A stretch of 28,706 nucleotides of DNA from JBAZYK01 sp964582265 (GTDB taxonomy: Bacteria; Patescibacteriota; Gracilibacteria; UBA1369): positions 1-28,706 of the forward strand of contig CAZOQT010000011.1 in the NCBI GenBank assembly GCA_964582265.1, in the 5' to 3' direction. The position numbers and the translations under genes were made by a program. The notes beneath the pieces were generated by a model. The model was not told where the DNA came from and made no database searches. It saw only the letters and a program-made list of their open reading frames with translations. Shown here piece by piece: positions 20,961 to 28,706 of this stretch. Every line of letters starts with the position of its first letter. Positions within the stretch are counted from its first letter, which is position 1.

Positions 20961-22817
20961 TATGCTTATGCGCAAACACATCTTGCAACTGCCCAACCAG
21001 GCAATACACAAAATACCATTGTCGATAATTTTGAACCGGTAACTTACCAAACTTACAAAGCAGATTATTTCACAAACATCACTTTAAACGATTCATTCCC
21101 CAATATTTTTTATTTAAACGAAGTTTATTATTTGGAAGGATCAATTAAAAGCGGAACTTATCAACAAGCTTTTACCTTTATAAAAAACACTTCTGATGGC
21201 AGTATTCAAAATTATATTTCCAATGTTTCCAACAACACGTTTAAAATAAAAGTTATATTCAAAAAAGCCGGGAATTATAATCTGGGAATAATCCCTGGAG
21301 ATTCCGGACAAAGTAAAATTGTTCCTATTTCGGTAATATCTAACCTGCCCAATCCAGGATCTCAAATAAGCGCTCAAGCCCCCAACAATCAAAAAGTAGA
21401 ATATAAAAATCAACAAACTACTTTTTATTGGGACAATGCAAGCAACAATTTAAGCAAATTAATCATTTTTCAAGGCAGCGAAAGTAAAACTTATTTTTCT
21501 CGTCAAACCAGAAACAGTTTTGACATAGATTACTCAGACCTTAAAAATTTCCGCCCTGGATCAGTGAATTTTCAAATTAAGAGCGCCAAATCATCTCAAA
21601 CTAAACCATTAAAAATTGATACTGCCTGGACCACCGGCACTACCTCCAGTTTCAATGCAACCACACACACTTTCAGCGAACTTCATCCTGATCAAATCAG
21701 TTATAATTCACTACCAGAAATCATGAATTCCCCTGGAAATATAAGCATTTCTGGCATGACCAAAACAGATATTTTTGAAGAAGCCCTAGTTACAAAACCA
21801 AATGGTTTAGTAGACTCAATTAAACTTACTACAAGCCAACCGTTAACCAGCTACCTGGGTGCTAACATTATTCCCCAAGGTCACAGCTACAGCTTAAATT
21901 ATAACGTCACCCAAAACGGCACCTACATTGTGGAAATTAACGGCAAAAATGGCTCAGCAGTAATAAATACTCCTGTATATGTTGGTAATGGAATACCTTT
22001 AATTCCTGATTTTTTTGATTTGGCTGAATCTGAACAAAAGATCCAGAATTTTAATATAAACAACCTCCGCAACCAGCTGCTTAATTTAATAAATGACGAA
22101 CGCGCCAAGGCAGGATTTAAAATGGTTAATGCAGATCCGGACCTAAATACACTTGCCCAAAATCATGCAAATGACATGTCCAAACGCAAGTTTTTTGGCC
22201 ATATTAATCCAGACGGCAACAGCCCAGAAGATCGCCGCATTGCATTACAAATTCCTACTGCCGTTGGCGAAAACTTAGCACAGGCACCAAATTTGTTATA
22301 CGCCCACAACGGCTTGTTAAGAAGTCCTACACACCGTCAAAATTTGCTTCAAAGTGATTGGGAAAGAGTGGGTTTGGGATTTGCGCAGGATAGTCAAGGT
22401 GGCATTTTCGTAGTAGAAGAATTTTCGACTTACCCATTAACTTTAGAAAAGATCAATACAATCAAATCAGATTTAATAAATACGATTAATGCCAAAAGAA
22501 GTTCAGTCGGTGTACAAAGTCTAAATAATGATTCTACACTTTCTGCCATAGCCAGCAATTGGAGTGCAAATATGGTTGAGCAAAATTTTTATGGTTTTAC
22601 CGCACCAGACAACACTACCATTACAGGCGTAATTCAAAATGCAGGTTTTACAAAAGGCGTTGATATTAACATTCTGCAATCCAACAGCATCACCAAGCTT
22701 GCGGAAACCATTTCTTCCCTTGCAGATAGTTTAAGCGCAAAATGGACCATCATTGGTGTAGGTTTGAATGTTGATAATTTAGGTATATTAAAATTAACAG
22801 CTCTATATTCAACTTGA
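20961..22817 (+). CDS. C-terminal part of the SLH protein: Ig-like region and tandem CAP domains
   Basis: Continues the SLH frame without interruption. The first possible independent start is a TTG at 21132 (561 residues), but it has no signal peptide, promoter or ribosome site, so separate expression is doubtful. The first part is beta-rich and Ig-like (EGSIKSGTYQQAFTFIKN, then FYWDNASNNLSKLIIFQG). A CAP/SCP domain (about 22060-22440) follows: LINDERAKAGF, HANDMSKRKFFGHINPDGNS, AVGENLAQA, LRSPTHRQNLL, VGLGFAQD. The CAP histidines and glutamate are present. A second CAP-like unit (about 22450-22810) begins LINTINAKRSSVG but has lost the His and GENLA residues. CAP proteins are secreted; bacterial substrates are mostly unknown. 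Confidence 0.8.
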   Translation, partial: YAYAQTHLATAQPGNTQNTIVDNFEPVTYQTYKADYFTNITLNDSFPNIFYLNEVYYLEGSIKSGTYQQAFTFIKNTSDGSIQNYISNVSNNTFKIKVIFKKAGNYNLGIIPGDSGQSKIVPISVISNLPNPGSQISAQAPNNQKVEYKNQQTTFYWDNASNNLSKLIIFQGSESKTYFSRQTRNSFDIDYSDLKNFRPGSVNFQIKSAKSSQTKPLKIDTAWTTGTTSSFNATTHTFSELHPDQISYNSLPEIMNSPGNISISGMTKTDIFEEALVTKPNGLVDSIKLTTSQPLTSYLGANIIPQGHSYSLNYNVTQNGTYIVEINGKNGSAVINTPVYVGNGIPLIPDFFDLAESEQKIQNFNINNLRNQLLNLINDERAKAGFKMVNADPDLNTLAQNHANDMSKRKFFGHINPDGNSPEDRRIALQIPTAVGENLAQAPNLLYAHNGLLRSPTHRQNLLQSDWERVGLGFAQDSQGGIFVVEEFSTYPLTLEKINTIKSDLINTINAKRSSVGVQSLNNDSTLSAIASNWSANMVEQNFYGFTAPDNTTITGVIQNAGFTKGVDINILQSNSITKLAETISSLADSLSAKWTIIGVGLNVDNLGILKLTALYST

Positions 22818-22856
22818 TTTAACGCAAGCAAAAATACTTTTTTTTCCAATAAAAAT

Positions 22857-22869
22857 CTCTAAAATAGAG
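22857..22869. promoter_or_regulatory. Short dyad around a -10-like box before the LCP gene
   Basis: CTCTA-AAA-TAGAG is a perfect inverted repeat enclosing TAAAAT (22860-22865). The start of transcription would be near 22872. No good -35 is seen, so the promoter call is weak. Confidence 0.3.
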
Positions 22870-22899
22870 TGGCATTTTAAAATAAACTAAAAAACAACA

Positions 22900-24366
22900 A
22901 TGGATTTTCAACTACACCCAATAAATCAAAAAAAGACTCAAAAAGCAGCCATTATTGGAGGTCTTATTGTAATAATAATTCTTTTGTATGCAATTTACGC
23001 TTTAATCAGAAGCCTTGATTTTTCAGGAATCATTTTTTCTTTTGGCAAAAGCCTAAAAACAGATGAATATGGTCATACCAATATTTTGTTAGCAGGTGTT
23101 GGTGGCGAAGGTCATGACGGCGGAGACCTTACAGATTCACTGATTGTGGCTAGTATTGATTACGATCAAAAAATCGTCCCTATGCTTTCCATTCCGCGCG
23201 ATTTATACGTAAACAGCAAAAAATTAAATTCTGGAGAAAGAATCAATCAAATTTACAGCATCGGTAAAAATAAATTCAGCTCACAAGAAGGCATGGAAGA
23301 ATTAAAAGACGTAGTTTCCAATATCACCGGAGTGCCAATTGATTATTACATTAAAATCGATTTTAAAGGATTTAAAAAAATTGTTGATAGCATGGGTGGT
23401 GTCGACGTAGTTGTAGAAAAAGACCTTTATGATCCATATTATCCATTGGGTGAAACCACAGGTTATGAAACTTTATCCATAAGCAAAGGCCCTCAGCATT
23501 TCTCTGGTGAAATTGCCTTAAAATATGCACGCAGCCGCGAAACTACCAGCGACTTTGATCGCGCCCGCCGCCAACAACAAATCATCTCAGCACTACGCGA
23601 AAAAGCATTAAGTTTAGATGTTTTAACCGATCCAGCCAAAATAAAATCTTTATATGATTCTGTAGATAGCAGTATAGAAACTGATCTTTCTTTAAATGAA
23701 ATCATTGAACTGGCAAAAGTTGCCAAAGACCTTGGTAAAGACAGCACAATCACTCGCGTTTTAAACGACAATCCCGTTGCCTGCGGCGGGCTTCTTTATA
23801 CACCATCACGTGATTACTTTAGTGGTGCTTTTGTTTTGCTCCCTGCGGGAAACACAAATCAGTACATTCAAGAATTCACTAATAATTTTTTTGCAAATGC
23901 TTTAACAGCAGAAGATCAAGCTCCTATTCAGGTACTAAACGGCACAAAAGTTCCTAATTTAGCTACAGACGTTTTAACTTATCTAAATCGCCTTTGTTAT
24001 AATGGTTTTTTCTCTGGTAATGCCAGCAACACCAGTTTGACCAACACTACTATTTACTATCAACCAGACAGTAACGGCAAAAAACCGGCGATTTTGGATG
24101 CTATTACCAAAATATTGCCATACAAGGTACAAAGCGGAATTCCTTCGGAATATTTAGTAAACATTGGAAAATACGATAAACAAAGCACCCGCGTTGTTAT
24201 TGAATTAGGAGCAGATTATTTAAACAAAAGAATCAAGGATCCATATAAAGTTCTTCCTTATTTAGCCAGTCCAAGTTCAACTACAAATACAGAAGAAACT
24301 GCAAAAACTCAGGCCACAACACAAACACAAGCTAACACCAAAACACCTTCAGCTAATAAAAAATAA
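22900..24366 (+). CDS. LytR-CpsA-Psr (LCP) family glycopolymer transferase
   Basis: Membrane-anchored phosphotransferase that attaches wall polymers from lipid carriers to peptidoglycan. The 488-residue protein has one N-terminal membrane helix (about 16-37). The LCP domain carries TNILLAGVGGEGHDGGDLTD, MLSIPRDLYV, the Arg motif GERINQIYS and the KYARSRETTSDFDRARRQQ motif, including the conserved Arg and Asp residues that hold the pyrophosphate. A LytR_C domain follows (IQVLNGTKVPNLATDVLTYL, about 347-366, through about 430), then a Thr/Gln/Lys-rich tail. The stop overlaps the next ATG (TAATG), so it is coupled to the carboxypeptidase. It fits anchoring the polymer that SLH domains of the gene upstream would bind (inference). 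Confidence 0.94.
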   Translation: MDFQLHPINQKKTQKAAIIGGLIVIIILLYAIYALIRSLDFSGIIFSFGKSLKTDEYGHTNILLAGVGGEGHDGGDLTDSLIVASIDYDQKIVPMLSIPRDLYVNSKKLNSGERINQIYSIGKNKFSSQEGMEELKDVVSNITGVPIDYYIKIDFKGFKKIVDSMGGVDVVVEKDLYDPYYPLGETTGYETLSISKGPQHFSGEIALKYARSRETTSDFDRARRQQQIISALREKALSLDVLTDPAKIKSLYDSVDSSIETDLSLNEIIELAKVAKDLGKDSTITRVLNDNPVACGGLLYTPSRDYFSGAFVLLPAGNTNQYIQEFTNNFFANALTAEDQAPIQVLNGTKVPNLATDVLTYLNRLCYNGFFSGNASNTSLTNTTIYYQPDSNGKKPAILDAITKILPYKVQSGIPSEYLVNIGKYDKQSTRVVIELGADYLNKRIKDPYKVLPYLASPSSTTNTEETAKTQATTQTQANTKTPSANKK

Positions 24367-25247
24367 TGCTCACTACTCTTTTAAGCCTATTCACAACAGG
24401 AACTTTACTTATACCTAATTTTTCTGAACCCCAAATAAGCAATTGGCAAAATAGCTCTCTACTTGAAGCTTCAGCTCTACCAGAACAAAAAGAAAGTAAC
24501 ATTGGTCCTGTTATTAAAGCAAAATCAGCAATAGCCGTAGACTTAAAAACTGGTCTTACCCTTTACCAGAAAAATATCCACGAACAAAGAGCCATTGCCA
24601 GCATTACCAAATTAATGACGACAATTATCATCTTGGAAGAAAACAAAATGGAAGAAGAGGTTACGGTATCTAAACGCATTACTACCGTCCAGGGATCAAA
24701 AATATGGCTTGCCCCAGGAGAAAAAATCACGGTTCAAAATTTACTTTACGCCGCTTTAATAGCATCCGCCAATGATGCAGCTTTTGCTCTTGCTGAACAC
24801 AACAGCAACGGCAACATGGATGAATTTGTAAAAAAAATGAACCAGAAAGCTTTGCAACTTGGTTTATACGACACTCATTTCACAAATCCAATTGGACTGG
24901 ATGAAGAAGGCAATTATTCCAGCACATACGATCTAACCTTATTGGGAAGATATGCCTACAGCAAAGCTTTTATTCGCCAAGCGAGTATACTTAAAGAATA
25001 CGAGGTAAGCTCAATCAATGGAAAGCTTGTTCACAAACTTAAAACCACCAATGATCTTTTAAAAAGTTATCTAAAAGTGCTTGGACTTAAAACAGGAACT
25101 ACAGATTTAGCCGGTGAATGTTTAATTTCAATTATCGAAAATGATAAAGGACGTGATATCTTAACAGTGGTGCTTGGCAGCCCGGATCGATATCGCGAAA
25201 CAAAAATTCTGGCTGATTGGGTTTTTAGAAGCTATAACTGGTACTAA
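24366..25247 (+). CDS. D-alanyl-D-alanine carboxypeptidase (peptidase S11, DacA-like)
   Basis: Penicillin-binding serine peptidase that trims the last D-Ala from wall pentapeptides outside the membrane. The three active-site motifs are intact: Ser79-x-x-Lys82 (ASITKLMTT), Ser134-Ala-Asn136 (SANDAA) and Lys242-Thr-Gly244 (LKTGTTDLAG). A hydrophobic N-terminus (about 1-17) serves as signal. It ends about 50 residues after KTG, so the C-terminal PBP5 domain and amphipathic anchor of E. coli DacA are absent. The ATG overlaps the LCP stop by one base, and mraY starts 10 nt after its stop, so the three genes form a cell-wall operon. Confidence 0.94.
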   Translation: MLTTLLSLFTTGTLLIPNFSEPQISNWQNSSLLEASALPEQKESNIGPVIKAKSAIAVDLKTGLTLYQKNIHEQRAIASITKLMTTIIILEENKMEEEVTVSKRITTVQGSKIWLAPGEKITVQNLLYAALIASANDAAFALAEHNSNGNMDEFVKKMNQKALQLGLYDTHFTNPIGLDEEGNYSSTYDLTLLGRYAYSKAFIRQASILKEYEVSSINGKLVHKLKTTNDLLKSYLKVLGLKTGTTDLAGECLISIIENDKGRDILTVVLGSPDRYRETKILADWVFRSYNWY

Positions 25248-25257
25248 TTCCACAAAT

Positions 25258-26334
25258 ATGAATGATCTTTTTTCTAACGTCAGTTTTTCGCAACTACTTC
25301 GTAATTTAACTTTGATTTTAGGTTCAGAAATAAGTGCTTTCATCATTACACTGCTGATTGCTCCACCTTTTATAAAGCTTTTACACAAATACAAAATCGG
25401 CAAACAATTGCGAGATAAAGCCACAACCGGAGAAATCGCCAGCATCTTTAACGAACTACATGCCAAGAAAAAAGGTACCCCTACCATGGGAGGAATATTA
25501 ATTTGGGGCACAACCTTATTAGTTGTACTAGGATCATGGCTATCTTCAGTTCTAAACATAACCAAAAATTCACTTTTAAATAGGCAAGAAACCTGGCTGC
25601 CAATTTTCACACTTATTACAACAGCCATCCTTGGCGCAATCGACGATTACCTAAACATTAAAGGCCTTGGCAAAAACAAAGGTCTGAATGTAAAACCCAA
25701 ATTCTTATGGCTCTTAACTTTCGCCACACTTGGCGCATACTGGTTTTATTTCCGCCTGGGAATTGATCAGATCTTAATTCCAGGCCTTGGCAATGTGACT
25801 ATTGGTTGGTGGTATATTCCCCTTTTCATTTTTGTGATCACGGCTACTTCTAACGCTGTTAACATTACAGATGGCCTGGACGGCCTTGCTGGTGGGCTTT
25901 TAATCATAGCGTTTAGTGCCTTTGGGGTTCTGGCCTATGCCAAAGGTTTGTTCATTTTAGCAGCCTTCTGTGCGGTTATAGTGGGATCTTTAATCGGGTT
26001 TTTGTGGTTCAACATTTTCCCAGCTCATTTTTATATGGGCGATACTGGCGCACTTGCACTTGGAGCAACTCTTGGAGTAATTGCCATGATGACCAATGCT
26101 GTAGCTGTACTTCCTTTGATTGGATTTATTTTTGTAGTAGAAACAGTTTCAGTAATTTTACAGGTGATTTCTAAAAAGTTCTTCAAAAAGAAGCTTTTTC
26201 ATATTGCACCACTTCATCATCACTTTGAAAAAAGCGGCTGGAGTGAACCTAACATTGTAATGAGATTCTGGATTATAGGCGCTTTTGTTGCTGCCTTTGG
26301 ACTTATTGTTGGATTTGTGACGTTACTGGAATAG
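25258..26334 (+). CDS. mraY: Phospho-N-acetylmuramoyl-pentapeptide transferase
   Basis: Integral membrane enzyme that transfers phospho-MurNAc-pentapeptide to undecaprenyl phosphate, forming lipid I. Signature segments appear in order: KGTPTMGGILIW, the aspartates of AIDDYLN, NITDGLDGLAGG, HFYMGDTGALALG and the histidine loop IAPLHHHFEKSGW. Ten or so hydrophobic helices fill 358 residues, the normal length. ATG 25258 is chosen, 10 nt after the carboxypeptidase stop; an upstream TTG at 25174 in the same frame would add residues lying inside that gene and unlike the family. It sits with LCP and dacA rather than in a classical mra/dcw cluster. Its last 32 bp overlap the opposite gene. Confidence 0.97.
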   Translation: MNDLFSNVSFSQLLRNLTLILGSEISAFIITLLIAPPFIKLLHKYKIGKQLRDKATTGEIASIFNELHAKKKGTPTMGGILIWGTTLLVVLGSWLSSVLNITKNSLLNRQETWLPIFTLITTAILGAIDDYLNIKGLGKNKGLNVKPKFLWLLTFATLGAYWFYFRLGIDQILIPGLGNVTIGWWYIPLFIFVITATSNAVNITDGLDGLAGGLLIIAFSAFGVLAYAKGLFILAAFCAVIVGSLIGFLWFNIFPAHFYMGDTGALALGATLGVIAMMTNAVAVLPLIGFIFVVETVSVILQVISKKFFKKKLFHIAPLHHHFEKSGWSEPNIVMRFWIIGAFVAAFGLIVGFVTLLE

Positions 26335-28537
26335 CATCAACTCCCAAAGAACCAGTAATCGGATCTATTTGAGATAAATCAATTTGAGGCGTATTTGATT
26401 GTGTCTCAAGGTTTGACTGATCCAAACTGTTGGTCCCAGGCGCAGCCGGCTCTTTCTTTATAGCAGTATTGGTTTCGTTAGAAGTAGCCTGAGTTGTTGC
26501 CGGACTATTTTGAGAAGATGAAGTATTTTGAGCATTAGCAGTTTGTACAGTTTCTGATTTATCTTTATCTATTAAGGTTACTACACCCAAATTAACCGGA
26601 AGAAGCGTTTTTGATTCTTGTGAAGCTGATGTTTTTTCTTCTTTTTCCGCGCTTTCTAACACCTTATTTAGCTTAGAAATAGAATCATCATCATGTAGAG
26701 TTTGTTTTAAGTATGTCTCTACCAAATCCCTAAGCTCTTTGATCAATTTAGCTGGAACAGACTGTGGCAATTTTTGCAAAGCTGAAATTAATTTATTTAT
26801 GACCATCAGTCTTATAGATTTAACATCAGCCAATAAACTTTTTTCCGCAGGATCGGTTAAAGATTTTTCGATTGCCGCCAAAACTTTTACCTGCTCAACC
26901 TGTTTGGAAAGAATTAACACTAACTTGTCCTTAACCTCACTGTAATTTTCACTGTCAATTTTAAGTGTAAATTCGTCAATTTGCCGCTTGTATCTTTGCA
27001 AAACACGCATAGCCATTTCTGCATTGTTTTTTTCTAATAAATTTTGGATTTCCAACAATTTCTCTTCAGCCAAAGAAAGACTTACCAGTGTTTGATCTAC
27101 ACCTGTTGGGCTAAGCAAAAGTACTGTTTCTTCAATTACTTCCTTGGCTGGATACAACAAATCTCCAGATACAAAAGTTACCAAATCCTTATGCTGTCCA
27201 GAAATTTTAGTTTTGATTAAATCTCTCAATGCCACTGCATTTACAGAATCTTTTTTAACCAAATCAGGATAATTTTTTATAAAATCGTTCACACCATTTT
27301 TAAATTGGAAAATAAGCTTCATTCCATCAATATCTTTATGTTGAAGCAGTAATTTTTCACCCTCAAGTAAAGCTTTGTAGCTTTGAATAAAATCTTGACG
27401 TGCATTTTCTAAATCGGGATTTTTAAAAGCCTTGGAATCATCTAAATTAAAATCCACATGCAGCACATCGGCTAAACCGGTCTTTGCATTTAAGCTATCT
27501 TCTTTTTCTGTAGCAATCTTTTCAATATGTTCTTTATCGCGTTCCAAATTTGATTGAACCCATAAATTTGAACTCGAATCGGTGCTCGCTGCAATAGAAG
27601 AAATAGGCGAAATAAAGGTAGTTGTCATTGTTTCCGGAGAAACATCCGCTTTAAATCCAGCCACTACCGGTTTTACCTGTGGAGAAAGACTTGCCTTGGC
27701 AGAAACATCAACCACGTTATCAAAAACTGCTAGAGTAGAATGACTTGGCTGAACCTGTACATCAAATGCTGCTTTTTTGGTTGCTGTAATAGAAGCCTGA
27801 GCAGTGTCTACTGTAAAATGTGATTGCTCATCAACTAGATTTAAAACCTTGGTCCAAACTCTTCCCTGATTTACAGCAACTTCTACTTGTGAACTTACAT
27901 TATCACCCTGTTCTGAATGCAACCTTCTTAATTCCATAAAAGTGTTTTGCCCCAAACGGCTTGTACTATCATCAAAAAATCTAATTGTTGTAAAGCTCTT
28001 ATCTTTAGTCATTATGGTGTCACCTTCAACTAAGGCAAATTGTGGTTTAGCAATAAAATTTTGCCCATCACGCAATATGTAAACATCCCCATAAACTTCT
28101 TCAATATAGGTGAGTTTTGCCGCAAAGGTTACCGGAGCCTGAAAAGGCAAAACCACAACAGTACTAAACAAAACCACCATCAACATTAAAGAAGCCAAAG
28201 CCGAACGAAAATAACTTGGCCTATGCAGGCTTCCAAAAGCCATTTCTAAAACATCAGAATTTTCCACTACTTTCATTACCCGCTCTTTTAATTGTGCATT
28301 TTTTACAGCTGGAATTTGCACACCAGTAACTTGTGCTTTAATAGAATCAACCAAAGATACGACTTCAATTTTATGGCACTCCCCTTTTTGAGCTAATTCA
28401 ATTTTATGAAAAAGTTCTTTTTTCAAAAGCTTATTATGCTTTGCATCCAGGCCAAAACTTGGCTTCAAAAAAAACTGCAACTTTTTTTCAAGTTTTTTTA
28501 ATTCTTCCTCGTTGTTATTTTTCCAGAATAGTCCCAT
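26303..28537 (-). CDS. FecR and DUF5667 domain membrane protein, putative anti-sigma factor
   Basis: A 744-residue protein. Residues 1-105 are a charged, helical cytoplasmic part, as in anti-sigma factors. One membrane helix follows (about 110-135, LASLMLMVVLFSTVVVLP), then an external FecR-type beta domain: GDVYILRDGQ, EGDTIMTKDKSFTTIRFFDD, STSRLGQNTFMELRRL, GRVWTKVL, HFTVDTAQASI. A helical DUF5667-like part contains LLYPAKEVIEETVLLLSPTG and SLAEEKLLEIQNLLEKNNAE (about 466-520), and the tail is Ser/Thr/Asn/Gln-rich. It lies 54 nt behind the end of a sigma-factor gene on the same strand. This arrangement supports control of that sigma factor by an envelope signal; the signal is unknown. Its end overlaps mraY by 32 bp. 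Confidence 0.82.
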   Translation of the reverse strand: MGLFWKNNNEEELKKLEKKLQFFLKPSFGLDAKHNKLLKKELFHKIELAQKGECHKIEVVSLVDSIKAQVTGVQIPAVKNAQLKERVMKVVENSDVLEMAFGSLHRPSYFRSALASLMLMVVLFSTVVVLPFQAPVTFAAKLTYIEEVYGDVYILRDGQNFIAKPQFALVEGDTIMTKDKSFTTIRFFDDSTSRLGQNTFMELRRLHSEQGDNVSSQVEVAVNQGRVWTKVLNLVDEQSHFTVDTAQASITATKKAAFDVQVQPSHSTLAVFDNVVDVSAKASLSPQVKPVVAGFKADVSPETMTTTFISPISSIAASTDSSSNLWVQSNLERDKEHIEKIATEKEDSLNAKTGLADVLHVDFNLDDSKAFKNPDLENARQDFIQSYKALLEGEKLLLQHKDIDGMKLIFQFKNGVNDFIKNYPDLVKKDSVNAVALRDLIKTKISGQHKDLVTFVSGDLLYPAKEVIEETVLLLSPTGVDQTLVSLSLAEEKLLEIQNLLEKNNAEMAMRVLQRYKRQIDEFTLKIDSENYSEVKDKLVLILSKQVEQVKVLAAIEKSLTDPAEKSLLADVKSIRLMVINKLISALQKLPQSVPAKLIKELRDLVETYLKQTLHDDDSISKLNKVLESAEKEEKTSASQESKTLLPVNLGVVTLIDKDKSETVQTANAQNTSSSQNSPATTQATSNETNTAIKKEPAAPGTNSLDQSNLETQSNTPQIDLSQIDPITGSLGVDAIPVTSQIQQ

Positions 28538-28591
28538 AGATTTTCGATTATCGTTGCTTTAAAACGTAAAGTTTAGATTATTGTTACGCTT

Positions 28592-28706
28592 TTAATGCCT
28601 GATATTCATATCCTCCAACACTTTTTTAAGCGCCTGCAAAGCCCTCATTTTTAAAATGCGTAAACTCCCCTCACTTTTATTCAAAATTTTGGCGATTTCA
28701 TCGTTC
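28592..28706 (-). CDS. Sigma-70 family factor, C-terminal fragment (region 4.2)
   Basis: The last 37 codons of a leftward gene that continues beyond the window, ending at TAA 28594-28592. The visible protein NDEIAKILNKSEGSLRILKM followed by RALQALKKVLEDM is a sigma region 4.2 helix-turn-helix, which contacts the -35 box. The short tail after it suits an ECF-type factor. The FecR/DUF5667 gene starts 54 nt downstream on the same strand. Confidence 0.8.
   Translation of the reverse strand, partial: NDEIAKILNKSEGSLRILKMRALQALKKVLEDMNIRH

Noticed and set aside
20958..20990. Selenocysteine at the in-frame TGA
   Set aside because: No convincing SECIS hairpin follows, the context is a linker after an SLH repeat rather than a redox site, and no Sec machinery is in view.
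20322..22817. TGA as sense codon (code 25, Gly) as in Gracilibacteria/Absconditabacteria
   Set aside because: Nearly all genes are full length with no internal TGA, while TGA ends the amidotransferase directly before a tRNA promoter and also ends comEC. A reassigned codon would be frequent inside genes.
25174..25257. Upstream TTG start for mraY
   Set aside because: It would lie inside the carboxypeptidase gene and add 28 residues unlike the family; ATG 25258 gives normal length.
1..28706. CRISPR arrays, insertion sequences, prophage or rRNA genes
   Set aside because: No regularly spaced repeats, transposase, integrase or phage-like genes and no rRNA-like sequence were seen. No stretch over 300 bases lacks a gene.

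Overview
The window is an AT-rich bacterial chromosome fragment, probably from a Candidate Phyla Radiation (Patescibacteria) member, perhaps of the Peregrinibacteria/Gracilibacteria side. This placement is inference: there are no rRNA genes here. It rests on tightly packed small genes, almost no Shine-Dalgarno sites, a gram-positive-like envelope set (SLH, LCP, D,D-carboxypeptidase, MraY, no outer-membrane lipid genes), and families common in that radiation (DUF3048, a FecR/DUF5667 protein, a ComEC without hydrolase domain). Standard code is used: TGA ends several full-length genes, one of them directly before a tRNA.

Layout. 1-2750: a truncated ABC-F ATPase (leftward) and an orphan class I glutamine amidotransferase (rightward) fire from divergent promoters that share a -35 region; tRNA-Glu(UUC) follows. 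2784-6609 (leftward): rarA, a small Cys-rich membrane protein, a DUF3048 protein and a TerC-family membrane protein. 6794-8936 (rightward): Fe/Mn superoxide dismutase, a one-cluster ferredoxin, a 100-N assembly gap flanked by an exact 55-bp duplication, and a DHH phosphoesterase. 9007-13040 (rightward operon): an ATP-cone protein fused to a decayed piece of class II ribonucleotide reductase, an unrecognised 814-residue helical-repeat protein, and a membrane-anchored FAM173-like methyltransferase; comEC faces it from the right.

14697-18148 carries a complete arginine-to-putrescine route: N-carbamoylputrescine amidase, agmatine deiminase and arginine decarboxylase, followed by a TrmB-type regulator whose start codon abuts a perfect dyad. 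A leftward lipoprotein converges on it, with its intrinsic terminator lying inside the regulator's coding sequence. 20322-22817 is one continuous reading frame for a surface SLH plus tandem-CAP protein, broken by a single in-frame TGA. 22900-26334 is a cell-wall operon (LCP transferase, D,D-carboxypeptidase, mraY). The right end holds a leftward pair: the tail of a sigma-70 family factor and a FecR/DUF5667 membrane protein, a likely sigma/anti-sigma unit.

Most novel: the ATP-cone/RNR-derived pseudoenzyme with its helical-repeat partner. Also worth checking are the TGA-interrupted surface protein, the TrmB start-site dyad and the artificial gap.
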